NCBI GenBank assembly: GCA_013215145.1
Contig: JABSRP010000062.1
Coordinates: 1-35,649, forward strand
Length of the DNA: 35,649 nt
Direction of reading: 5' to 3'
Origin: Pseudobacteriovorax sp.
Lineage (GTDB): Bacteria > Bdellovibrionota_B > Oligoflexia > Oligoflexales > Oligoflexaceae
Below are positions 1-8,578 of the stretch, piece by piece (position 1 is the first letter of the stretch; each line of letters starts with the position of its first letter). A program made the translations under genes and the position numbers. The notes under the pieces are model-generated. The model was not told the DNA's origin. It saw only the letters and a list, made by a program, of their open reading frames with translations, and did no database searches.

Positions 1-175
1 TCTTAAGTTGAGCTACGTCGCTTCGCTCCGATGAAGTGGATCAAACAAACCAGCAAGCTAGGGTCAAATCAAGTCGGTATGGGCATACGTCAGTGGTGCT
101 TATCGGTTTCGCTCAACTGTAACCAATAACACAGGAGATAGGATCACAAAATTCGTCAGGTTTTATTTTCCTAGT

Positions 176-2656
176 TTGGACTCATTAGATACTTATTTAA
201 TAGATTCTGACAATAATATTGTGCAGGAATGGTCCACCGGAGATCGAAAACCCTATGGGACAAGACCCATTGCAGTACACGAGTTTTTGTTCCCTTTGGA
301 ACTCGCTCCCAATGAGAGCTACACCCTACTATCTCGGGTTAGCACCGAAGGAACTTTCCTTGCGAAATACGATATTTCCAGCCCTTTTAGCTACGTAGAA
401 AAAAAACAGGGCAGCTACCTGATCTATGGTGGTTATTACGGTGTTGTCGCTGCTATGTCTATTTACAGTTTCTTCTTATTTTATTCGATGAAAGAGAAAA
501 GCTATTTCAGCTGTGCTCTATTCATTCTAACCATTGGCTACGTTCAACTAACTAGGGATGGTTTTGCCTTTCAGTACATGTATCCCAATTTCGACATTTT
601 AAATGATTATGCGACTGTGACTTTTGGTCCCCTAGCCGGATATTTTTTGCTAAAATTCTCTCATGATCTCTTATCGATTGCAAAAAGAGCCAAGAGAGCA
701 GAGTGGTTTTTCAAGATTGCAGAATGGTATCTATTGGCTCTGCTACTTTCCTCGTTTGTCCTTCCCTATAAGCTGTCTGCCGTCCTTGCCAATGTGAGCT
801 TACTTTCAACCGTAGTGATTACACTTGGAATCTCGATAAAAATTTCTTTTTCGGGTTATAAACCAGCTAACTATTTCAATGCTGCTTTTATATTCCTTGT
901 TGGTGGGGTCGTGATTTCATTGTTACGTGAGGGCGGTGTTCTTCCCGTCAATGCCGTTACTAACATGTCTTTGCATTTTGGTTCTGCAGGACAAATGGTG
1001 CTGCTTTCGTTAGGCCTGGGCTCAAAAATTAACCATGAACGAGCCAAGTCAGCAGAGACCATCAAAGAACTAAACAACCATTTAATCAAAGCAAATGATA
1101 GCTTAAAGGATCTGAACCAAGGTTTAGAAGAAAAAGTCGAAGAAAAAACCCGGGATACCAAGGCCATTCTCTATAATTTAACACAAGGAATTTTTTCTTT
1201 AAAAGATAGAGGAGATGACATCGTAATATCGGGAGATTACTCTCCCTATTTGGAAACCATAGTTGATCGAAAAGAGTTAAGTGATCAGGATGCATTTCTG
1301 AATATTTTTGATAGAACCGATCTGAGCCGTGAAAAACGGGATTCATTGAGAGCGATCCTAGATACCTCAATAGGCGAAGATGAAATCCAATGGGACGCTG
1401 TAAACTATTCCTTACCGACTGAGGTGCGCATTGATCAAAAGATCTGTGAAATCAGTTGGGATAAGATCATCAAAGGCGATTTGATCGAAAAGATCCTTGT
1501 TACTATGAGAGACGTAACAAGTTTAAGAGAGGCCGAAGAAAAGACCAAAAGAACAGAAGAGGAGGCTAAAAACCTCCTCAAAATCTGCAAGATTAAACAG
1601 ACTGATTTTATTGAATTTATCCAGCAGGCTGAGATGTATATCGATGAATCTAATAAAAGCCTTTCCGAGCAAAGCCATTTCTCCCTTCAGGTTTTTGAGG
1701 GAGTATTTCGAAATCTGCATACCCTCAAGGGTCTATCCAGACATTTTGGCTTTGAACTTCTTTCCTCCAAGATTCATGAGGTTGAAAAGGAACTAACTGA
1801 GTCAATTTCTCTTCGCAGCTTTACTCAGGAGAAACGACAACGAACAATCGCGGGTATTAGCGAAGTCGCTTCAGATTTTAACAAGATCAGAAGCCTAGCT
1901 GAAGAGAAACTACAAATAGATTTTGATTCCTCTTCAGTGCAAGTACAAGTCTCTCAATTTGATCAGATCATCGATGAAATTAGAGAGGGACGCATCGCGA
2001 ACTCAATTGACCATATTCGTGGAATTTATCTGACAAGTTTTGAGCAAATAATAGATAACTTAACGATTCCTTTAAATTCGATTGCGAGACAACTCGATAA
2101 GCCTTTTCCATTTATTGAGAAAAATCTTGGGCAGATTTTCGCGCAAGGAAATATGCAATCGATATTAAATTCGATTTTTGTTCATATCCTTCGAAATTCT
2201 ATGGATCATGGGATCGAAAGTAAAGCAATCAGAAAGTCTAAGGGAAAACGAAGTCAAGGCACGATTACAATTTCCGCCAGAGTAGATCAAAGTCGAATGA
2301 TTCTTGAATACTCCGATGATGGCGCGGGACTCAATATGGAGACTCTAAAGAAAAAAGGCATTGATCTGGATCTATTTGGACCAGCAGAAACCAATTGGAA
2401 GATTATCTCTGAAACCATTTTTAAATCTGGTGTTTCCACCAAAACCGTTTCTGATGATATTTCAGGACGCGGTGTTGGGATGGATGCTGTTCGCGCTATT
2501 CTGGAAACGCATAACTCATCCATACATATTGAACCACTTAACGACTATGATGAGGAAGAATTCATGCCTTTTAAATTTGTTATCAGTCTGTCAAAAGATT
2601 TCTATATCGCCGAAACTATCTGGCATTCTGGAACTACTCCGATTCAGGCTTCATGA
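176..2656 (+). CDS. 7TM (7TMR-DISM-like) CheA-type sensor histidine kinase, N-terminus missing
   Basis: This is a membrane sensor kinase predicted to pass phosphate from a histidine to a partner regulator. From the TTG at 176 the order is: end of a periplasmic 7TMR-DISM extracellular domain (residues 1-75, with TGD and RPI motifs), seven hydrophobic helices (about 80-285), a coiled coil (285-335), a PAS-like region, an Hpt-like segment with HTLKG (His about 515), and a CheA-type ATPase. The ATPase shows an N box HILRNSMDHG (Asn about 674), a G1 box DDGAG (about 714) and a G2 box GRGVGMD (about 764). There is no CheW or receiver domain. The frame stays open back to position 62 and that stretch still reads like the DISM domain (AYRFRSTVTNN). 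It offers no start codon, and a TAG lies at 59-61. The protein as modelled starts inside a domain and lacks a signal peptide, so the gene is probably truncated or disrupted at its 5' end. Kinase identity is secure; the start is not. Confidence 0.85.
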   Translation: MDSLDTYLIDSDNNIVQEWSTGDRKPYGTRPIAVHEFLFPLELAPNESYTLLSRVSTEGTFLAKYDISSPFSYVEKKQGSYLIYGGYYGVVAAMSIYSFFLFYSMKEKSYFSCALFILTIGYVQLTRDGFAFQYMYPNFDILNDYATVTFGPLAGYFLLKFSHDLLSIAKRAKRAEWFFKIAEWYLLALLLSSFVLPYKLSAVLANVSLLSTVVITLGISIKISFSGYKPANYFNAAFIFLVGGVVISLLREGGVLPVNAVTNMSLHFGSAGQMVLLSLGLGSKINHERAKSAETIKELNNHLIKANDSLKDLNQGLEEKVEEKTRDTKAILYNLTQGIFSLKDRGDDIVISGDYSPYLETIVDRKELSDQDAFLNIFDRTDLSREKRDSLRAILDTSIGEDEIQWDAVNYSLPTEVRIDQKICEISWDKIIKGDLIEKILVTMRDVTSLREAEEKTKRTEEEAKNLLKICKIKQTDFIEFIQQAEMYIDESNKSLSEQSHFSLQVFEGVFRNLHTLKGLSRHFGFELLSSKIHEVEKELTESISLRSFTQEKRQRTIAGISEVASDFNKIRSLAEEKLQIDFDSSSVQVQVSQFDQIIDEIREGRIANSIDHIRGIYLTSFEQIIDNLTIPLNSIARQLDKPFPFIEKNLGQIFAQGNMQSILNSIFVHILRNSMDHGIESKAIRKSKGKRSQGTITISARVDQSRMILEYSDDGAGLNMETLKKKGIDLDLFGPAETNWKIISETIFKSGVSTKTVSDDISGRGVGMDAVRAILETHNSSIHIEPLNDYDEEEFMPFKFVISLSKDFYIAETIWHSGTTPIQAS

Positions 2657-3125
2657 ATAGAATCTGCGCAGAAAGTTGCAAACTATGATGAAACTTGCTT
2701 GGGATCGGTGCCCTACTAAACCACTACTGTCAGCTTATTGTCGTCCTTTTGCCGAAAACGCTCAGCCGCAGCTTCCGATGATAGTATAGTGTTACCAATT
2801 TGAAGCAAACCAAGTTTACCGCTAAATAATCGAGATAACTATGGTTTTAATTCGTCCGCTTCAACCTACTAGCGTCCAAATTGATAGGCTGATCGACCAG
2901 GATCTCCGTGTGACACCCACGGATCGGCTCCAAGACTCCTTACTACCGCCAGCGCAACTCCTTATCAATAACCTAAATTAATATAGATTGTTAGGACGCC
3001 TAGTCCTTACTTTCAGACAGGAGAGTCTAGCCAAAAATCAGAATATAAAGTTGAATTAATTGCAATCTAAAGGCTATTTTTCCGTCAATAAAGAGGAATT
3101 ATGAATCTCAAACAACGAGGCGTTT
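2657..3125. other. Gene-free interval of 469 bases
   Basis: No convincing gene is present. A 6-bp stem (TCCGTG 2905-2910, CACGGA 2918-2923) and a 5-bp stem (AGGAC 2994-2998, GTCCT 3004-3008) are visible, neither followed by a T-run. A GAGG-preceded ATG at 3101 opens a short frame that overlaps the next gene out of phase, and its second base starts a TGA in the frame of that gene. The interval may hold the promoter of the 3126 gene, but no clear -35/-10 pair was found. Confidence 0.4.
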
Positions 3126-5123
3126 GTGAAGCTAATTATTTGTCAAGGTATCTTTATCTCTTCTTTACTCCTAATAAACGGTTGTGGCGGTTCAAAAGGA
3201 TCGAAAGATTCCAATCCGCCGTCCAACGATGATACGACGATTGTGGACGATGATGATGCGACGATAGTCGATGAAGATGATAATGATGCAGATCCCACTT
3301 GTGAGGGCGATGACTGCTCTGGGGATGCCCCAACAAAGGTTGCTCCATTTGCCCCCGCAGATATTACTTCCTTTGCTACGGAGTCACGGTATTTTTCAGC
3401 CGGAGCTTCGGATGCTAAGGTCGTTTGGCCTGAGGAACTAACCTCTATATATAATGCAGCCGTTGCTAGAATGACCGTGGCTATATCACAGATAGATGAA
3501 GTCAATCGAGACAGTCTCCGCACTTTAAAACCATTGGTCGATAAGTTAGATTTAGAAAATGCTTCAAGCTTCGGCAAAACATCTCGAGACGAAAGTCTTT
3601 CCCAACTCTATGATAGATTTGAAGCAGGGCTCATTCGCGTTGACAGAGGTATAGCAAGTTTCGAGCAGCGAGTCGAATCTGGTATAAATGCGTTTGAAGA
3701 TCGGTGCAGCGACGGTACTGAAGATACTGCCAATAGAATCCATTCAATAAAACAAGATATCGCCGCGAAAGCCGATGATTGGGGTGAAAGCCTTGTTTCT
3801 GCAGCTGAAACTCAGTTGGATATTTTAGTAACTGAGGTTGACGAATTTCAGCGTAGCCACTGTGAACTGGAAACCGGAATAGATCGTTTGTATTCTAGCT
3901 ATCAAGAAAAGATAACACAGACCAGAAGGTACTTCGATTTAAATTTAACAAATCATTTTTGGCTAGATCCACTGAAGGAACTTGATAAAAAAATCGCCCC
4001 CCATATTTCTAACTACGAAACGCTCCACGCATCCACCAGCCAGAAGCTTAAGGCAACTGAGATAAAAGCCATAACAGACCGGGATCTAAATCGTTTTATT
4101 CAAGAGGCATTCAATTCTGGTTTAAAAAGATACATCAACAACTGGTATTGGGAAACATTGTGTATTAACGGTGTCGGTGGATCTAATCCGACTGCAGAAA
4201 AGCCGTGTGGAGTCGACTCTGAACCTCAAACTCCAGAACTTATACAATCGAGTATTGAAACTCTAGGACGCAATCTGAGACTTCGTTTATCTGAACAGTC
4301 TTTGACAAATCTTTTGCTTGCCAATGGACAACGCTCAGTGTTTGATAGGTTTATTAAAACCATTGAAGTAGACTATGCAAAGCAATCTCAAATAGGTCTA
4401 AATGATCCGATTTTTGAAATAGGCAGCTTCGTAAGAAAAGACAATAACCTACCCTTTACTACTAGAAAAGACGAGGTTCTTTATGATAGTTCTATGTACG
4501 TAAGGGAAGACAACAACTTACCCTTTACTAGCAGGCAAGATAAAGTTCTTTACGATAGTGCCAACTACATAAGAATAGATAATAATTTACCTTTTACTAG
4601 CAGACAAGATGAAGTTCTTTATGATAGTGCCAACTACACAAGAGTAGATAACAACCTACCGTTTTCTAGTCGAAAAGATGAAATCTTGTACGATACGACA
4701 TATTATTTAAGAATCGATAACAATTTACCTTTTAACAGCAGACAAGATGAGATCTACTACGACTGTATCGGAATCAAACGTAGTATTGCCTCATGTCAGT
4801 CTATTCTGGAAGGTATAAAAGATAAATTTGAGATGATTGCTAACAAGCTCGTCAACAATAAGGAAAACGTCTCAAAGGCTTTAGAAAGTAATCCTTGGGC
4901 GCCCTCAATCAAAAAATCAGGAGATCAAGCCAAGTCTGACTTTCAGAAAGATCTCCCTCTGTATCCCAGGGTTCACCCCAACTATGGAAAGAGTTTCGAA
5001 CAAATGATCGATTCGTTATCACAGCGTATTGAGACTTCATGGATCAATGCAGATGGCTCTGTCAATCGTGATCACCTTGCCTTTAAGATACTGTCATCAC
5101 ATGTAAGTGCCATCATTCCCTAA
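3126..5123 (+). CDS. Asp-rich lipoprotein with five tandem 23-residue repeats
   Basis: A predicted exported lipoprotein of 665 residues with no family I recognise. Translation starts at GTG 3126, five bases after a GAGG ribosome site (3117-3120). An upstream ATG at 3101 is out of frame. The signal peptide ends in the lipobox ING-Cys20. A very acidic linker (about 34-65, runs of Asp) follows, then a mostly helical region (90-400). Residues 435-549 are five uninterrupted 23-residue repeats with the core DNNLPFxSRxDExxYD, each beginning with an aromatic residue and Arg (F/Y-x-R). A helical tail closes the protein. Paired cysteines occur in the middle (CINGVGG, CGVD) and just after the repeats (CIG, SCQS). 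It stands alone: a long gap precedes it and a terminator follows. Surface or periplasmic location is inferred from the signal; the function is unknown. Confidence 0.8.
   Translation: MKLIICQGIFISSLLLINGCGGSKGSKDSNPPSNDDTTIVDDDDATIVDEDDNDADPTCEGDDCSGDAPTKVAPFAPADITSFATESRYFSAGASDAKVVWPEELTSIYNAAVARMTVAISQIDEVNRDSLRTLKPLVDKLDLENASSFGKTSRDESLSQLYDRFEAGLIRVDRGIASFEQRVESGINAFEDRCSDGTEDTANRIHSIKQDIAAKADDWGESLVSAAETQLDILVTEVDEFQRSHCELETGIDRLYSSYQEKITQTRRYFDLNLTNHFWLDPLKELDKKIAPHISNYETLHASTSQKLKATEIKAITDRDLNRFIQEAFNSGLKRYINNWYWETLCINGVGGSNPTAEKPCGVDSEPQTPELIQSSIETLGRNLRLRLSEQSLTNLLLANGQRSVFDRFIKTIEVDYAKQSQIGLNDPIFEIGSFVRKDNNLPFTTRKDEVLYDSSMYVREDNNLPFTSRQDKVLYDSANYIRIDNNLPFTSRQDEVLYDSANYTRVDNNLPFSSRKDEILYDTTYYLRIDNNLPFNSRQDEIYYDCIGIKRSIASCQSILEGIKDKFEMIANKLVNNKENVSKALESNPWAPSIKKSGDQAKSDFQKDLPLYPRVHPNYGKSFEQMIDSLSQRIETSWINADGSVNRDHLAFKILSSHVSAIIP
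4428..4772 (+). repeat. Five 69-bp in-frame tandem repeats
   Basis: Units start at 4428, 4497, 4566, 4635 and 4704. Each encodes 23 residues around an invariant DNNLPF. The second and third units are closest to each other. The repeats keep the reading frame and have diverged mostly by substitution, which fits a structural protein repeat under selection rather than a fresh slippage product. Confidence 0.9.
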
Positions 5124-5240
5124 AATATCGATGGCTCTTCACATGGAACATGAAAAACTACGAACCCCTGTTGTATGCAACTGAGGGTTTACGGGACAAA
5201 TCTTTTCAATCACAAATATTGATAACATAGACGATTCTTG

Positions 5241-5306
5241 TAGAGAGCTTAAAAAACTCTCTATAAGAAGTAAAATAGGTCAAGCTACCTATTTGAGGCT
5301 TTTTTT
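5241..5306 (+). terminator. Two hairpins, the second an intrinsic terminator
   Basis: The first hairpin has arms TAGAGAG (5241-5247) and CTCTCTA (5257-5263). The second has perfect 8-bp arms AAATAGGT (5273-5280) and ACCTATTT (5287-5294) with a 6-base loop; five bases later comes a run of seven T (5300-5306). This ends transcription of the 3126-5123 lipoprotein gene. Confidence 0.75.
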
Positions 5307-5410
5307 ATATTTTTATACAAAACAGTATACAAATTTATTCTCAAGCAATTTAGATATATAGACTGATGGTATATGTTTATTTGCTGTAAAAAAAACTTAT
5401 GGAGACTCCT

Positions 5411-6199
5411 ATGAATCGTGGATTTTTGATTGACATGGATGGCGTCATTTATCGGGGCAGTGAGTTAGTCGCTGGCGCAATTGAGTTTATAAATAAACTT
5501 AGCGATCTAAAAATACCCTTTATCTTTGTTACGAACAACAGCCAGCGTACACCAATAGATATCGCCACCAAATTGCAGCGCATGGGATTCAATGTTACCC
5601 AAGATCATGTTTATACTAGCGCTATGGCAACTGCCTCATACTTAGGCAAACACAGGATAGGCGGAACGGCCTATGTTATCGGAGAGGGAGGTCTTCTTAC
5701 AGCTTTAAACAACGAGGGTTTTGCCGTAGTAGATAGCAATCCAGACTATGTAGTTGTTGGTGAAGGACGAACCATGACCCTGGAAACCATCGAAAAAGCG
5801 GTGCAATTGGTTGTCGATGGAGCGAAACTAATCGCCACAAACCTAGACCCAAGCTGCCCTACCCAGGACGGAGGCGTACGCCCAGGCTGTGGTGCCTATG
5901 TAGCGATGATCGAACAGGCTACGGGTATAAAGGCCTTTAGTCCTGGAAAACCTAGTCCGGTTATTTTTCGCGAAGCGCGAAAAAAAATGGACTTGCGAAC
6001 GGAAGAAACGATTATGATTGGTGATACCATGGAGACCGATATTTTGGGAGCCGTTCAACTTGGGTATAAAGGGATTCTTGTGCTCTCTGGTGGTACTCAG
6101 AAGGAGCAGTTGACGAAATTCTCCTATGCCCCAGACTATGTGGTGCCTTCCGTGAAAGATATCTCTGATCAGATGTTGGAAGAGCTACTTGCGATTTAG
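5411..6199 (+). CDS. HAD-IIA family phosphatase (NagD-like)
   Basis: A cytoplasmic phosphohydrolase of the haloacid dehalogenase superfamily, subfamily IIA, related to NagD and p-nitrophenyl phosphatases, probably acting on small phosphorylated metabolites. HAD motif I is DMDGVIYRG (Asp8 nucleophile, Asp10), motif II is FVTNNS, the motif III lysine lies in GKPSP, and motif IV is GDTMETDI. The type IIA cap lies between motifs II and III. The length of 262 residues is normal. I start at ATG 5411 because GGAG lies six bases upstream; the in-frame ATG at 5399 has no ribosome site. It is monocistronic, with a terminator before it and 200 bases to the next gene. The family is secure; the substrate cannot be read from the sequence. 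Confidence 0.92.
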   Translation: MNRGFLIDMDGVIYRGSELVAGAIEFINKLSDLKIPFIFVTNNSQRTPIDIATKLQRMGFNVTQDHVYTSAMATASYLGKHRIGGTAYVIGEGGLLTALNNEGFAVVDSNPDYVVVGEGRTMTLETIEKAVQLVVDGAKLIATNLDPSCPTQDGGVRPGCGAYVAMIEQATGIKAFSPGKPSPVIFREARKKMDLRTEETIMIGDTMETDILGAVQLGYKGILVLSGGTQKEQLTKFSYAPDYVVPSVKDISDQMLEELLAI

Positions 6200-6401
6200 T
6201 CACCGCTAGAAATAATTTTTAGAGATTAATAAGGGGGTGTCATCAAACATCACCTTCTGAGTCTAAACCCACCAATCCCATACAGACTAACTATCAATCT
6301 AGACTAAATATGTTCCTGCACGACAAAAGAAACAGTTTTATGCGAGATTTTAACCGTGGTTCGTGGTATCTACCCTGCCAAGAACAACTGAGGAGTATCC
6401 C

Positions 6402-7295
6402 ATGAAAAAATTTAGTCTTATGTTTCTGCTACTTTGGCAATTTGGTTTTGGCAAGCCTGTGATTGTTGGTCCAGAGGACCGGCCGGCAAAATTGGATTTA
6501 CCCAAATCCTACGAGCCAAGCCAGCAAACCCCACTCATCCTATTTCTACATGGATTCGGGATTGACGCCGATACCGTGGAATTTCTACTTGGATTTGTCA
6601 AACGAAAGAATAAATACGATTACGCTGTACTGCGGCCAGAGGGAACCCCTGACCCCGATGGAAAGTTAGCATGGAACGCAACTCCTTGGTGCTGTGGCAG
6701 CGAGGAAACCCGCGCCGACGACGTCAGCTATCTTTTAGATTTAGTAGATTCGGTAAAATCCACCTATAACTTCGGCAAGGTTTACGTTGTGGGTTACTCC
6801 AACGGTGGATTTATGGCTAACCGGCTAGCTTGCGAAACAAATGCAACCTTTGCTGCCTATGCCTCTGTTTCGGGCGGAAATTTCAACGATCTTACCGTCT
6901 GTCAACCTACGGAACCGGTTTCCTATATTCACGTCCACGGGACGGCTGATAAGGTAGTAGACTTTGCAGGCGCAAATCAGAATCAGCCAGGTGCTACGAG
7001 AACTGTGGAATTCTGGGCGGATTATAACCAATGCACAGAACCATTAGAAACGAAAAAAGCCTACAATCTATCTAATTTCTCCTTTAGCTTGTCTAACGAG
7101 GGATTTCCTCTTGAGGGTCGCCCCCTCGACTTTATCACACCTGGTTTTTCCAAAGAAACTGATCAGCTTTCTTTCTCTAACTGCGCTAATAACGCAAAAG
7201 TCGAGCTGCTAAAAATGAATGATCTAGGTCACGCCCCCATCTATACCGGAGAGCTCAACCGTGTGATCTGGGATTTCTTTACCGACGCCAATTAA
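6402..7295 (+). CDS. Secreted PHB-depolymerase-like esterase (LpqC/COG3509 type), copy 1
   Basis: An exported alpha/beta hydrolase of the family that includes poly(3-hydroxybutyrate) depolymerases and feruloyl or acetyl-xylan esterases. A signal peptide covers residues 1 to about 18. The nucleophile elbow is GYSNGG (Ser133), the acid is Asp183 in HVHGTAD, and the base is His277 in LGHAP. The oxyanion strand reads LILFLHGFG, and the family-typical paired cysteines are in PWCCG. The start is ATG 6402, with GAGGAG a few bases upstream; an upstream in-frame start at 6363 would bury the signal peptide. A paralogue follows 225 bases downstream on the same strand with a weak hairpin between, so the two may be partly co-transcribed. 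The natural substrate (polyester, plant ester or other) is open. Confidence 0.88.
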   Translation: MKKFSLMFLLLWQFGFGKPVIVGPEDRPAKLDLPKSYEPSQQTPLILFLHGFGIDADTVEFLLGFVKRKNKYDYAVLRPEGTPDPDGKLAWNATPWCCGSEETRADDVSYLLDLVDSVKSTYNFGKVYVVGYSNGGFMANRLACETNATFAAYASVSGGNFNDLTVCQPTEPVSYIHVHGTADKVVDFAGANQNQPGATRTVEFWADYNQCTEPLETKKAYNLSNFSFSLSNEGFPLEGRPLDFITPGFSKETDQLSFSNCANNAKVELLKMNDLGHAPIYTGELNRVIWDFFTDAN

Positions 7296-7316
7296 ATGTT
7301 TCTAAGGAATTAAGAG

Positions 7317-7334
7317 GGGACTCTTTGCAGTCCC
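7317..7334 (+). terminator. Weak hairpin between the two esterase genes
   Basis: Six-base arms GGGACT (7317-7322) and AGTCCC (7329-7334) enclose a 6-base loop. Only a broken T-rich stretch follows, so it may attenuate rather than stop transcription. Confidence 0.4.
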
Positions 7335-7519
7335 TATTGTTAACCGTGACCGCATCCCAGAAACCCTTCGCATGATGAGGTTTACCTCCCTACCCGCCCC
7401 ATCATTTTTACCAGCAAGTCTGACATCATCTTCTGACAAAAAAATAGTCCTTTTCCAAGACAACGAAAACGTTATGATGAAAAATATGTTTTTTTTCAAC
7501 TGGTCGATGGAGATAAATT

Positions 7520-8359
7520 ATGTTGGGTTTTTTAAAGCTGACTTTATTACTAATGGGTTCCTTACTATTAACAACCATGGCCTTGGCAGACCTGGTTGTC
7601 AGGGAACGGCCAGCAAAGCTCACTCTGCCTGCTGAGTATGATTCAGCAAAAAAGTATCCATTGGTAGTCCTTCTTCACGGATACGGTTCGAATGCCAATC
7701 AAACTGATGCCTATCTAGGCGGTACTCGGCTGCAGAACAAATGGGACTACATACTTTTAACCCCAGAAGGGACAGAGGACACTAGTGGGCGACGATTTTG
7801 GAATGCAGCTCCAGAGTGTTGTGATTTCGGTAGGACAGGGGTCGATGATTCTAGCTACCTTCAAGAGCTCATTCAATTGGCCAGCAAAAGCTATTCCATC
7901 GATCCGAATCGCATTATTGTCATTGGTCACTCAAACGGTGGGTTCATGGCTCACCGGCTAGCCTGTGATGCCCCCCAACTGTTCTCTACCATCATTCCTT
8001 TTGCAGGGGTTGCCGCTATGGATCCCGATTTATGTGATGCAAAAGGCGACCTGCCTAACATCATCCATATCCATGGCGATGCCGATGACGTTGTTCCCTA
8101 TTTGGGTAGTGAGTTTTTTCTTAGCGCTGAGGAAAGCGTCCAGCGATGGGCTTTACGTCACCAATGCCAGGAATCTGTAAGCATTCCTAATGCTAAAAAG
8201 ACAACACCAGGGGACCGGGGCCAAAGCATCGATATACAAACTTATTTCGATTGTGCGTCAGAAAAAAACGTAGAGCTATGGCGTGTCCGAGAGGGCTCCC
8301 ATGTCCCCAACTTTAACTTCGGCTTCATCGATTTGATCTCCCCGGTTCTCACAAAATAA
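7520..8359 (+). CDS. Secreted PHB-depolymerase-like esterase (LpqC/COG3509 type), copy 2
   Basis: The second exported esterase of the same family, 279 residues. The signal peptide ends at about LADL (residue 24). The catalytic set is complete: Ser138 in GHSNGG, Asp189 in HIHGDAD and His261 in EGSHVP. Paired cysteines are again present (PECCD), and the mature protein opens with RERPAKLTLP, matching EDRPAKLDLP of its neighbour. The start ATG 7520 has GGAG upstream. The two copies are clearly divergent over most of their length, which points to an old duplication or a conserved pair. Divergence is greatest in the lid region after the acid residue, so substrate ranges may differ. Function is assigned at family level only. 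Confidence 0.88.
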   Translation: MLGFLKLTLLLMGSLLLTTMALADLVVRERPAKLTLPAEYDSAKKYPLVVLLHGYGSNANQTDAYLGGTRLQNKWDYILLTPEGTEDTSGRRFWNAAPECCDFGRTGVDDSSYLQELIQLASKSYSIDPNRIIVIGHSNGGFMAHRLACDAPQLFSTIIPFAGVAAMDPDLCDAKGDLPNIIHIHGDADDVVPYLGSEFFLSAEESVQRWALRHQCQESVSIPNAKKTTPGDRGQSIDIQTYFDCASEKNVELWRVREGSHVPNFNFGFIDLISPVLTK

Positions 8360-8578
8360 CACAGACCTGTCGGTTCCATCACGTATAGCATAGCGTCAGG
8401 GCCCATCTCTATGGCGGGCCAAAATTTTCCCATGAGGCTGCCTCCATCCAAATACAACAGGCCACATACCTATCCCTGTCAATCACAGCTCTATCTACTA
8501 AGGTTTTTGCATAAAAGTTTTGACTAAAACGTTGAGATAGTGTTAAACGCCAGGAAAACTCGCACAGAAAGGATGTTT

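Noticed and set aside
2841..2972. Short plus-strand frame of 43 codons in the gap after the kinase
   Set aside because: There is no ribosome site, no recognisable motif, and the length is expected by chance.
3143..3577. Minus-strand frame of 144 codons opposite the Asp-rich lipoprotein
   Set aside because: Its Ser/Val-rich sequence is the complement of the Asp codons of the plus-strand gene, which has a ribosome site and lipobox.
4428..4772. Possible CRISPR or satellite array
   Set aside because: The 69-bp units are contiguous without spacers, keep the reading frame and vary as protein repeats do.
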